Source: Trigonopsis variabilis (Eukaryota; Ascomycota; Trigonopsidomycetes; Trigonopsidales; Trigonopsidaceae). Taken from it: a stretch of 64,000 nucleotides of DNA. The position numbers and the translations under genes were made by a program. Where the stretch lies: contig PPXM03000001.1 in assembly GCA_003707065.3 (NCBI GenBank), positions 248,001-312,000 of the forward strand, read 5' to 3'. Positions 53,604-63,857 of the stretch are shown here, in pieces (position 1 is the first letter of the stretch; every line of letters begins with the position of its first letter). Below the pieces are notes generated by a model. That model made no database searches, was not told the DNA's origin, and worked only from the letters and a program-made list of their open reading frames with translations.

Positions 53604-55521
53604 TCAAACTCCATCCATAATTGGAATAACATCAGGGCGGTGAATTATGCCTTTCTCACGATCCAACTCCATTTCGTCGGCAAAATTGGCCTCATCAATC
53701 CCAAGTTGGCTTTCCTTGCTGAGATATATTTCATCATGAGGAACAAGACCCCGTCGAATGGCCTGATCATGGGTGAAAGTTCCGAACACATCTTGAATGT
53801 CGGTCTCTCCCGCACGCTTAATAGGAAAGATCTTGCAAAGAACATAATACCAAAACATGGCAATAAAGAAACCAAATATACAATTTCCTTGGTAATAGTG
53901 ATATATTCCAGTATTCTTCAAAGGAATAGAGTCATTAATATGATGAATCATACCAGGTAAAGCGATGGCAAATGTTCCAAACCATACGATGAGAGCACGG
54001 AGGTTCATGCCATGCCAAAAGTAATAAGCTCCATCAGGGCTGTCTGTATATAAGTCCTCGAGAATCAGCTTCCTCTTCCTAATTATCCAGAAATCGCAAC
54101 AGATGATACCAATTAGAGGAGACAGGAATACCGAAAAAGAGCTCATGACAGTAACAAAAACAGATGAAGTATTGTAGAAAAGCCACGGTTGGACAACCCA
54201 AGAGAGCAAAGCTGTAATAATACTTCCTCTGAGAACATTAATATACTTGGGCAGCAATCCAGAAAGATCCATTCCACCGGCATATCCATTACCAATAGTG
54301 TTCATGGACAACTGAGCACAGACAAAACCGAGAGAAGCGAAGAAAGCAGCAGCTCTGGATTTTGCATTATAGTTGCCAATTTCCATCCACAAGAAAATGA
54401 TATTAAGAGGATTCCAGTACTCTACGTTATATTTGCCCTGAAGTGCAGCAGTTGCCAATACTCCAATGACGGGTATAATCATACCCACAACGCAAATACC
54501 AAAGAACGTCCCAACGAGAGGCGAAGAAGTGTGTTTAGAGAAGCGAGTGTAATCGGATTGATTTGTGATACCAGCAACAATACTTCCAAACTTCGAGGTA
54601 ATTCCGTACATCCAAGCCCATCCGAGGGCACTGGAGCCATGCAGAGTAGAAGTGTGCATCAGAGGACCAAGACCATCAGTTGTAGACCATGCCCAGATGC
54701 CCATGCCAAGCATGACAAAAAAGTTGTAGCAATTGGAGACTAAGATGGGTCTGTGGACTTTTTCTGGTTTAATAAACAAGACAATCAAGGACAAGACCTG
54801 GAAGACCACAAAGCCACAGAGCTCTCGAGCAGTAAAATGAACGCTCTCGGGTATTGTATTTTTCATGGTCATGAACGAGTAACTCCAAGAGGATAACAGA
54901 GCGGACACAGCGAGGCCACCCATCCAAGCTTGAGATGCGAACCAGACAATTGAAAGGATGATTCTCACTAACATACCGATGACGCTTCCATAAACTCCGA
55001 AAATCTCGCGAACACAAATAGTGTATCCAATGTGATACTTAGCACCAGGCCAAGCGTTGACAGTAGCTGCAGCATAAACAACAAAGTTGGAGATAACAAT
55101 GACACCCATCGTGTGATTGACGGACATTCCGATAGACAGCAAAGAAGACGCAGCAGACCATGCCGTGACAATAAAGCTTTTTTAATGTCAGTAATCTCTA
55201 GGCAGAGCACACATACTTATCGGTATTCCAAAAGCCAAGGTAGGTGAAGGTATCCCAAGTCCTGCGCGAAGGAGGAAGAGGAATGATATCGTAATTTAAC
55301 TATATATAAGATTGGTTAAAACAATCCAACCTACCAAGTTGTAGTCACGATGCCTTTCAACTTCTGTTTGTGTACTATCGTCAAGTTCAATCCTTTAGCA
55401 GGTAAGTAATAGCTGAGAAATAAGCTTACCATTTCAAAGGGTTCTTCGACTTTGGTTTGTGAGGTCGCGGAATATGAGGTTTTGAGAGCTCAAAAGTCGG
55501 TACCTTCAGGTTGAAAGGCAT
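53604..55521 (-). CDS. NCS1 family permease (Fur type: uracil/allantoin/uridine-like)
   Basis: Plasma-membrane transporter for a nucleobase or related cyclic compound. Exons are 55521..55430, 55392..55335, 55299..55217 and 55176..53604 (601 residues), with introns of 37, 35, 35 and 40 nt. The junctions rebuild HRDYNLLNYDIIPLPP and SRRTWDTFTYLGFWNTDNFI, the opening of Fur-type NCS1 proteins. Other marks are WPGAKYHIGYTICVREIFGVYG, IVWFASQAWMGG, AGITNQSDYTRFSK (the NQSD-containing segment before TM6) and GIICCDFWIIRKRK. About 12 membrane segments are expected from the family. The substrate is not certain: uracil, allantoin, hydantoin or uridine are possible. It diverges from the hydantoinase gene across a GATA-rich 1.25-kb region. 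Confidence 0.87.
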
Positions 55522-56769
55522 TTTCCTTTGCTATGCAAAAGGGGAACCAAGGTGTGTTGGACCTGGTTTATAAGAAGTCCTTTAGCCACAGTGCGATAAC
55601 GATGCACCAAGCGAGAGTCTATCTTAGGATATAAGATACTCTACCAAATAAAGAATTTTCTTGAATTATGACCCGAGATGACACTAGCCTAATTTGGACA
55701 TTCTTTCAGTTGTACTGATAACGAAAACACCTTTCAGCCAATCGGAACTCGAATTCTCCGAGTAATACATAGAAATCGTTCGATCTGGATTAGAACTGTA
55801 GATGTGCTGTACGGCTTACTCATACTCCAGATTTCATCTTTACGTTTCTGTCACGACAATCTTCTTCCATTCGAATTTTCTTGTCTAATCCATTGGCTGT
55901 CAGTCACTGTCACGGACAAGACACGATGTAACACGCACCTTAAGAAAGCCTACCGGATTAGGAAAACAGGCATGTTATGACAGCAAATGGTGAACAATCT
56001 ATCTGAGATGCAAGATTACGAAGAGCATACTTCATGGAAAAAATGTGACCCTAAAAATCCCGCAGGAAGAGGGTAAAAGTGACCATTCCTTTTCTTCTGG
56101 CTGTCACTGTCCATCTAATGATAATCATTTTTCGTCAGCCAACCAATGATGGGTGAATATCCCCGAAGCCGCAGAACTGACAGGAACGGAGTGAAAGAAT
56201 GGCATAAGGCCAAAATAGATCTTATCTCTTCACTACAACTTCCCCGGATGGATGAGATGGAGGAAAAGCGAGCTCGCTTAATCTGCTAGCATTACATATC
56301 ACCTGATAGAACTGCACCTTAGAGCTAAAAGATAAGGGTGATTTTCATAAAGAAGTTATCATTTCCGACTCTCAGTAGCCCTGAATGGCAGTCGTTGATC
56401 AACTATGTTTTATAGAGTTCGAACGTTAATAGACCCTTCAACTCTAGCGAAACACCAAAGTCACAATAAATTTAACTTTTATCGTACTCTGGTAGCTTTA
56501 GATTACGGCATTTCTGGATGATTATCGGAAGAACCTATTGATGGATGATCAACCTTCGATCTCACAAGGGTTTCCCTTTCGGTGTGGTATCGTTCGATAG
56601 CGTTTCGGGCGATAACTGGTGTCGTTTTCTACCGGTCTCGGAAAAGTAACCGCACTTTGATAAGCCGGTCCATTGGTAACAATTCAGCTCATACTCCCTT
56701 TGGTTGAGTGAGCTTTGGCTTATAAGAAGGCGAGGAAGTAAGATACGGCTTTGAAGATTCTCCTGAATC
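55522..56769. promoter_or_regulatory. GATA-rich divergent region between permease and hydantoinase
   Basis: 1,248 nt with no gene. GATA-type motifs include CTTATC at 56221, GATAAG at 56331 and 56659, GATAAC at 55717 and 56611, and GTTATC at 56355. GATAAG-type sites are what fungal nitrogen regulators (AreA/Gln3 class) bind, and two of them are within 440 nt of the hydantoinase start. The number may be only modestly above chance in AT-rich DNA. Confidence 0.4.
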
Positions 56770-59700
56770 ATGACTAAGAACCAAGCATTTATTATTGGTG
56801 TCGATGTTGGCGGTACGAACACTGATTCAGTCCTTCTTGATGCAACCGATTCTTCTCATCGAGTGCTGGCGTCTCATAAGGCTGCCACCACTGGAGATGT
56901 GATGTCAGGTATTTATCGTGCCATTCAGGAGCTTTTCACTCAAGTTCCAACTCTGGATAAGTCTTCGGTTGTGTCAGTCACAATCGGAACTACCCATTTC
57001 ATCAATGCGGTAGTTGAACAAGATTCAGATCGTCTCGTTCGGGTTGCTGTTCTCCGTTTCGCTTCGAGCTATGGTTATGACGTGCCTCCTTGTTGTGATT
57101 TCCCCACTGGTCTGAAGGCTGTCATCGATCCTTATACTGGCTATCTCAAAGGTGGTTACCGTGTCGATGGTAATGCGGTGGCCAAAATAGACGAAGATGA
57201 ACTTGAGAGGCATTGTAAAGAAATTGAGCGTTTAGGAATCAAATCAGTGGTAATCCACGGTCTCTTCTCGCCTATCAAGCCAGATCAGGAACTCTACGTC
57301 CGTGATTATATCGCCAAACGCTTAACAGATGTTCTAATTGTGATGTCTCATGAAGGTCCGTGGCTTTAGAAATATTCACTAATATATAGTTGCTAACCTC
57401 GGTTTTCTTGAACGCGAAAATGCTGCTATCTTAAACGCTTCTATCCTTCCCTTTGCCAAGAGGATCGTCCACTCTTTCAACTCTGCGGTTCGAAGTCTAG
57501 ATCTTCATTGCCCAGTTTTGATCACACAGAACGATGGAACAGTTCTATCTACTGATAAAGCGCTTAAGCTACCGATTCGAACATTCTCATCTGGTACCAC
57601 AAATTCAATGAGAGGGGCTGCGATCTTATGCAAAGACACCCAGTCCATCCTAAAATCGGGCGCGATGGTTGTCGATATCGGTGGAACAACCACAGATGTT
57701 GGAATGTTACTCCCTAATGGTTTTCCTCGGCAAGCAGCTGCTTTCACTACTGTTGGAGGGGTCAGGATGAATTTCAGTATGCCTCATGTTTCCAGTATCG
57801 GACTTGGTGGTGGCTCAATCGTTCGAGGTCTTGGATCTGACAAGCTTCGAGTAGGTCCCGACTCTGTTGGCTCAGATTTCCTGACTCGAGCTACTATCTT
57901 TGGGGGAGATGTCGTCACAGCAAGCGATATGATGGTAGCTATTACTCATCGACAATTCCTAGATGGGAAAGCTGATGCTAAAGACCCTTTATTGGCCATG
58001 GGTGACGCTCAGCTGATCAATAAAATTGTGACGGATAAAGATATCGAACTCTTCAGGACCCAAGTGAAACATATGCTGGAAAGTATCGTCGATCGTATGA
58101 AGACATCACCTGACCCCATTCCTGTATTACTGGTGGGAGGAGGCTCTATTATCTCTCCGGATTCTCTTGAAGGGGCTTCTGAGTTAATTATTCCTGAATA
58201 TTTCGGTGTTGCGAATGCTATCGGTGCCGCCGTGAGCAAAGTCTCTGCTCTGATCGACTCTATTGTAAAAATTGATAAACCTTCTGATACTGCTCAGATT
58301 GTTGAGGATATTAAAAAGAAAGCTATTGAGAAAGTCATTTCTAACGGCGGTTTACCTTCAAGTGTTATGATTTCAGAAGTCGAGAGCCTACCTTTACCTT
58401 ATATTGCTGACCGGATGAGATTTATTGTTAAAGCCGTTGGTGACCTTGATTGCGAATCATTGATTCAGACCATGCAAAAGAATATAAATCAGCAAGTCGA
58501 ACTAGACGACAGCTCTTCTAAGCTTACTACTTCTCATGCTAAGCCTCACCAGGTCAAAGAAGCCGATGCTGTTGAAGTCGCACAGTATACGACGGTCGAT
58601 ATTAAAGATTATAGGCCTTGTATTACTTCTTCTCATGAATGGCGACTAAGTGAAATTGATTTAGAGTTTATAACTGTAGGTGCTTATATTTTGGGAACAG
58701 GTGGCGGAGGTTCTCCCTACCCTGTATTTCTAAGACTGCGCGAGATTCTTCGAAAAGGGGGGTCAATCACAGTCGTTGATCTCAACGAATTTGCTAGTCG
58801 CCATCCTGATAGTAAAATTGTCACTTGTGGGTATGCTGGGTCGCCAACTGTCTCGATTGAGCAGTTGAATGGAAAAGAATTGCTGCTTGCTTATGAAAGC
58901 ATGATTAGGCTTTGGCCCGAGAACGCTCCGCAAGCTATTATTCCGTTAGAGATCGGGGGTGGAAATGGCATGCAGAGTCTATATCTTGCTAGTTCTGAGT
59001 GCGCCAACTTGGTCGCTGTTGATGCTGATTTCATGGGTCGTGCTTATCCGACTCTTTGGCAGACGACTGCTCACGTATTCAATGAGAATCAAAGTGTCTT
59101 TGCGCCTTCTACTATAGACGATAGTAACGGAAATTCCATGGCCATCGTGTCTGCGGAAAATGATGTTGTCCTTGAGCGAATAATCAGAGCCTCTCTAGCT
59201 GAAATTGGGTCGCATGTTGGATGCGTGAATGCTCCTATATCGGCTAAGGATGTTAACGAATGGGCTGTGGCTAATACTACATCTCTTGCGTGGAACATTG
59301 GCCGAGCAGTATGTTATGCTCGACAGACCAATCAGCTTGATAATGTTTCTCAGATCATTATTGATGCAGTGGGAGGAAATAGAACGGCAAAGGAAATCTT
59401 CAGAGGTAAAATTATCGGCGTCGAGCGTCGATTAATCAAGGGCCATGGCTATGGAGAGGTCGTGATCGAGGCTATTCCTGACTACGAAGTTGAAGCGGTG
59501 ACTAAATCTCCTCAGCCCATATTAAAAATACCATTTAAGAATGAGAACATATATGCTGAGCAAGTTGAAGCGGATGGCAAGAAGGAATTTATCGCTGCTT
59601 CACCAGATTTGATTTCAGTTATTGACTCTCAGAACGGCCAAGCACTTGGAACTCAAGATTACCGATACGGTCTTTCTGTCTTTGTTTTATGCATTGCTTG

Positions 59701-59833
59701 TTCAGATAAATGGCGAGATAGTGAGCGTGGTGTCGATGTCGGTGGTCCAAAGGCTTTTGGTTTTGATGCTCCCTATAAGCCGTTCGGCGAGTATGTGACA
59801 CCTGAGAGCGTCATTCAGCGATACTCTAACTAG
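56770..59833 (+). CDS. Hydantoinase/oxoprolinase-type protein with DUF917 C-terminus
   Basis: Predicted ATP-dependent amidohydrolase for a hydantoin-like ring. Exons are 56770..57355 and 57390..59833 (1,009 residues), joined over a 34-nt intron to give MSHEVANLGFLERENAA. The N-terminal hydantoinase A domain has the ASKHA-type phosphate loop GVDVGGTNTDSVLLD (about 10-24). The main hydantoinase A domain carries VVDIGGTTTDVGM (about 289-301) and GLGGGS. From about residue 610 a DUF917 domain follows (VGAYILGTGGGGSPYP, IPLEIGGGNGMQS, DADFMGRAYPTLWQT). No hydantoinase B partner is present. This HyuA-DUF917 fusion is a known fungal arrangement; its substrate is not established to my knowledge. The divergent NCS1 permease suggests a cyclic imide or ureide. 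Confidence 0.85.
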
Positions 59834-60908
59834 TCTCAACTCGTAATTAGATATATATTCTGTCAAGAAATACAGTGAAATCAATTCGTAGAAAAAAGTA
59901 ACATTATGTTCTGCTTTGAGCTTCTGAAGCAGCTTCTAGGGCCCGCCAGATTGTGAGATCCCTCCTGGCGCATGCAGGTTACCCGGACGAAGGAGAGCCG
60001 AACAGAGAGCCTGTGACTGGTAACAAGACTGGCAAAGAGAAAAACTTTAAATATACTAGAGACAAGCCGAAATAGTGGTGAACTACGATAACGTTGACCG
60101 TTCATATCGATATTTGACCAGTAACCTTGAAAAAATAGCTATCTTATCGGTCGAGGATTGTTCACTTGCCACCTTACGCGGTAAGCAATCCCACAGATAG
60201 ATTGGTAAGACGAAAGTCGCGAGGGTAAGGTCTGGAGGAAAGAGTCGGTCAGGATGGTTTATCCTCCCGGAGCCATAAGCTATGGACTTGTATGATCTCT
60301 CGTACTGTAACTTAATTGACCTGGCTTTGATCTTACGATTGAAGCAAAAAGAGCTAATTGAGTCAATGACAACGTGAGATTATGCCTGGGTAATGTCAGT
60401 TTCTTCATATTATTGATTCACTCAGCTGGCAAGTTCCTCCTAGGGAGGGAGATATAGCAGTGTGTAGGAAAAGGCAGTCAGAGCTAATGAGATCAACAAT
60501 CACGAAAGAGACTGCAGGCGCCTCATCTAAATCCGAATATTACAGAAATTTCAGGAAAGCTCTTGATTGATCAGTGATTTGGGAAGGTGCGAGTATCGTT
60601 AGGTTGGGGATTAAAGCGCTAGTACGAGCTAGAAGAATCTGTCAATAATAGAATTTCGGACATCCAACTAATGATATAAGCGTCTTTGACCTACATTTTG
60701 CTGAATATTTTTGTTTCTACTGTTCGCCGTCGCACTCCTCTTTGTCGTTATATTATGCTCCTGCCTATACATCTTGGTTGACCACCTCGAGTTCTGCTGC
60801 TGGTCTACTATTTTCTTCATTCCCTTTATCTCTATTATATTACAACCCATCTTTCCTTGCCCATCCGCTGTTCCTTCTTCCATTCCAGTCCTCATCTCCT
60901 TATGTATT
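59834..60908. other. Intergenic stretch hydantoinase/PNUTS-like gene
   Basis: 1,075 nt without a recognised gene. It contains TGTGACTG (inverted HomolD core) at 60012..60019, a CCTCCTAGGGAGG near-palindrome near 60437, and a TC-rich promoter-like tract from about 60711 in which one frame stays open by composition. An RNase P-like GGAGGAAAG string near 60233 did not extend into a convincing RNA. Confidence 0.35.
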
Positions 60909-63776
60909 ATGCTGACATCTAGACTCTCAATGAATCAATATAACTGGCAATCTCAACCACAAGGATCTCGTGAGCAGGGCAATGTCCAGCAGCCAGATAG
61001 TACTATTTATCACCAGTCTTCGGGAAACGCCAACTACGAACGTCAACCGGCCTTTGGGCAGTCTTCTGAGTATGAGCAATCTAATCCCAATTACCTAGAT
61101 AATTATGGTTTAAACTATCAAGTACAAGGAAATTATCAGTATCAGAATCAAAATAACGATATCTTCCAGCATTCTTCTTCCGGGCAAACGTCACCTGATC
61201 CTGTCTTAGAGGAGCATTATCCTTACCCCATTATGGACTCTTACCAATATCCATCTCATGCTGACTCTAAATATCAGTCACAACTTCAATCTAATTATCC
61301 GCCTCCCTCAGCTGATCCTCAACCTACCATCAGTCAGTCTCAGTCTCAGTCTCAGTCTCAATCCCAATATGAGTCCACACTTCAGTCTCATCCTGATTAT
61401 CCAGTGCAGGGTTATTCCAATGATCAGATGAACTTCTATCAACATGTGCCTACAAGATATGACCAACCGTCATCAAATCAGTACGACCAGAAAGACTTCT
61501 CTTTTACATCCTCCGCCGATATGCGTCAACCTGAATCTCTGGACCAGTCAAAAGGGTACTACTATGAATCTCAGTTCTCAGTTGATCTACCCAATCAGCA
61601 GGTAAATGTCAATGGTAAGCCCCTCGCTCATAGATGCTGGCAACTGACTTCAGGAAATAAGCTACCGCCTGTCCAGGACTCCTTCTATATTCCTAATTAT
61701 TCAGATTCTAAATCTCTTCATTATCAGACTCCTTCTCAGGCCCAAGGCCAGATGCTCTACCATCCCGACATTCAGCGACAGGTTCTCGCATCCTTTCAGA
61801 GACAGCAGCATCTTATTCCTAAGGAATCTAGTTCTGCTAAGCGCTCTGCGGATGACACGTCCGGATCCTCGACGGGGGCTAAGAAACGAACGAAGTCCAC
61901 GTCATCTAAATCAAAAGAAGTTAAAGAAATACCATTAATGGAGGAAAAGGAGCCTTCTGTTGCATTAAGATTAAGAATAGCCAACATATTTCGTAACTAT
62001 TCTTCAGTTGAGACCCAAGCAACGAAGATTACGGACCTTCTGCTCTCGATACCGGAGGATGTGTGGGGAAAAGGGGATCCTGATTTAAGAATGGTTGGTC
62101 TAGATCAACTCATTAACTCGGCTGGCGCGAAACGCAGCTTCTGGGATGAGTGCGTTGATGATGCACGATTATTAGCCCGACTAAGAAACTGGCTTTTTTT
62201 CGATATTAAGAGTAAGTCTATAGAAAGGACTCAAAATCTATTGTCTATCTTGATTATGATGTCCTTGAACTCGGAGGACTTGGAAATGGTCAAAATGGAA
62301 AAATTACTCGCTATAGTCCTGAAAAGGAGCAAAGGCACGTGCAAAGAGCTTGCACAGAAGATATTAGCGCTGGCTAAAGAGAATGATAAAGCACTTAAAA
62401 CAAAGCATTCTACTACAAAGAAACAACCAGAAGTTGCAGTAATATCTGCAAACTCCAAGCCTGGCATTGCTGATCTTCCTATCAAATCAAGTCAACCGAA
62501 GAAGATCGTTACACCGTCATCCTCTGCTAGTGGGTTCTTTAAGACATTGCAACAGAAATCCCTACCGAAAGCAGCTCCAGTTAAAGCTATTAAACCAACT
62601 TCTGTCCACACGTCTACTTCTGAAAATCCAGCCCCTGAAAATATTAGGCGTGGTGAAACCTCAGAACCGCAACTCGAGGTAACTTCCGAAAGCTCTCAGC
62701 GTGAGTCTTCAAACTCTGTCAGAGACAAGCAGATAGCGAAAGATCAGGACATTGATGTACGTGAAATGCCCGTGGAGATGCCTAAGCCTGTTTCAGCACC
62801 ATCGAAACATCCACCGCGCAAAGTCGCCTCCATTTCTAGTGTACTTGAACAACTGAGAGCACAGAAATCTGAGAAAAAAGCGACACCTGATAAAGTTGAA
62901 GAGCCAAAGAAGCCGAAGAAAAAGCGCAAGACTGTCTCATGGAAGCCAGAATCGGAATTGGTCCAAGTGAAAGAATTTGAGTCTTTTCCGGATGAGCGAG
63001 GTTTGGTTGGAGTTACAAAAGGTAACATCACTAGTGCTAGAGCCATGGAGATATCGGAAGCCAGGATTGCTTTTGCTAATAAACCTGACCCAGAGCAAGA
63101 CCTTGATGTTGTCTATACTCAGCCAGTCCCACTAGACTTTTCATATTTATCTCAGCGTGCTAAAGATGAAAATGCTCTGAGATTCGGGGGATCTAAGGAC
63201 CCTGTAAGTGAAGAAGCTAAGATTCAAAGGGAACGGGAGAGTAAGATGTTGGTTGCCATGTATATCTCGAAGGATAGTATTCCTCCATCTCCGAATGAGC
63301 CTCCTTCACCGTCTCAGGATGAACTCAAACTGGAGCTAAAGATGATCAGGTTGCCGTCCAGCCTACATAATAACCCAGAATTCAGACGACGCTTACTTAA
63401 TGGGTTAAAAGAATTGGGTACCTCGAGCCTCTATTCATCTTTTATCGATCCTGTTCAAGAGAGGATGTCCATCGCTCCTAGCAATGGGGCTCAAGGTGAC
63501 AACCAGGCTAATAGTGTGCTGGCCTCAATACTGTCGCTTGCTGCTGGAGGCTTGCAAACACCTCAAATACCGAATAATACGAATAACACCTTTCTTTTGA
63601 CTGCGCTTCAGAATCTTCTTGTCCAACAGTCACAACCTGTCCAAACGGCACCACTACCACCTGCTCCTCTTCCTCCACCCTCAAATCATGCCCAGATGGG
63701 AACTCTTTCTGCTTCTGATGTCGCAGCTCTTCTTGCACAATTTGCAAACAACTCAGGGCAAGGATCAGGGAACTGA
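60909..63776 (+). CDS. PNUTS/Ppn1-like PP1 regulatory protein with TFIIS N-terminal-type domain
   Basis: Candidate nuclear regulator of protein phosphatase 1 in transcription termination. It is a single exon of 955 residues from ATG 60909; an in-frame ATG at 60930 is equally possible. Residues 1-340 are Gln/Ser/Tyr-rich and low-complexity, including an SQ repeat. A helical block at about 350-500 (ALRLRIANIFRNYSSVETQA, LARLRNWLFFDI, LLSILIMMSLNSEDLEMV) fits a TFIIS N-terminal (LW) domain. After a Lys-rich region comes KKRKTVSWKPESELVQVKEF, where K674-T-V-S-W is an RVxF-type PP1 docking motif in the same setting as PNUTS. The C-terminus is Pro/Asn-rich. Identification rests on domain order and the docking motif, not on close similarity. 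Confidence 0.65.
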   Translation: MLTSRLSMNQYNWQSQPQGSREQGNVQQPDSTIYHQSSGNANYERQPAFGQSSEYEQSNPNYLDNYGLNYQVQGNYQYQNQNNDIFQHSSSGQTSPDPVLEEHYPYPIMDSYQYPSHADSKYQSQLQSNYPPPSADPQPTISQSQSQSQSQSQYESTLQSHPDYPVQGYSNDQMNFYQHVPTRYDQPSSNQYDQKDFSFTSSADMRQPESLDQSKGYYYESQFSVDLPNQQVNVNGKPLAHRCWQLTSGNKLPPVQDSFYIPNYSDSKSLHYQTPSQAQGQMLYHPDIQRQVLASFQRQQHLIPKESSSAKRSADDTSGSSTGAKKRTKSTSSKSKEVKEIPLMEEKEPSVALRLRIANIFRNYSSVETQATKITDLLLSIPEDVWGKGDPDLRMVGLDQLINSAGAKRSFWDECVDDARLLARLRNWLFFDIKSKSIERTQNLLSILIMMSLNSEDLEMVKMEKLLAIVLKRSKGTCKELAQKILALAKENDKALKTKHSTTKKQPEVAVISANSKPGIADLPIKSSQPKKIVTPSSSASGFFKTLQQKSLPKAAPVKAIKPTSVHTSTSENPAPENIRRGETSEPQLEVTSESSQRESSNSVRDKQIAKDQDIDVREMPVEMPKPVSAPSKHPPRKVASISSVLEQLRAQKSEKKATPDKVEEPKKPKKKRKTVSWKPESELVQVKEFESFPDERGLVGVTKGNITSARAMEISEARIAFANKPDPEQDLDVVYTQPVPLDFSYLSQRAKDENALRFGGSKDPVSEEAKIQRERESKMLVAMYISKDSIPPSPNEPPSPSQDELKLELKMIRLPSSLHNNPEFRRRLLNGLKELGTSSLYSSFIDPVQERMSIAPSNGAQGDNQANSVLASILSLAAGGLQTPQIPNNTNNTFLLTALQNLLVQQSQPVQTAPLPPAPLPPPSNHAQMGTLSASDVAALLAQFANNSGQGSGN
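61335..61358 (+). repeat. CAGTCT hexanucleotide tandem repeat (4 units) in coding sequence
   Basis: Four perfect CAGTCT units, flanked by degenerate copies, encode Gln-Ser repeats (SQSQSQSQSQ). As a multiple of three, unit changes would vary tail length without breaking frame. Confidence 0.85.
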
Positions 63777-63857
63777 ATGGCATCAGCGGATTTCCGTATG
63801 AAAGATGATGTACGATAGAGAGATTACATATTGCAACATAGTGTGTTATACGACCAA

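Noticed and set aside
54189-54743. 184-codon open frame antisense to the NCS1 permease
   Set aside because: It lies fully inside a well-supported coding exon on the other strand, is polar and Ser-rich, and matches no family. It is a shadow frame.
60225-60275. RNase P RNA-like string GGAGGAAAG
   Set aside because: The rest of the conserved core, including the partner strand of P4, was not found nearby.
60711-60908. Hydrophobic 66-codon extension of the PNUTS-like frame
   Set aside because: It has no ATG start and sits in a TC-rich promoter tract; composition alone keeps the frame open. A membrane segment would not suit a nuclear PP1 regulator.
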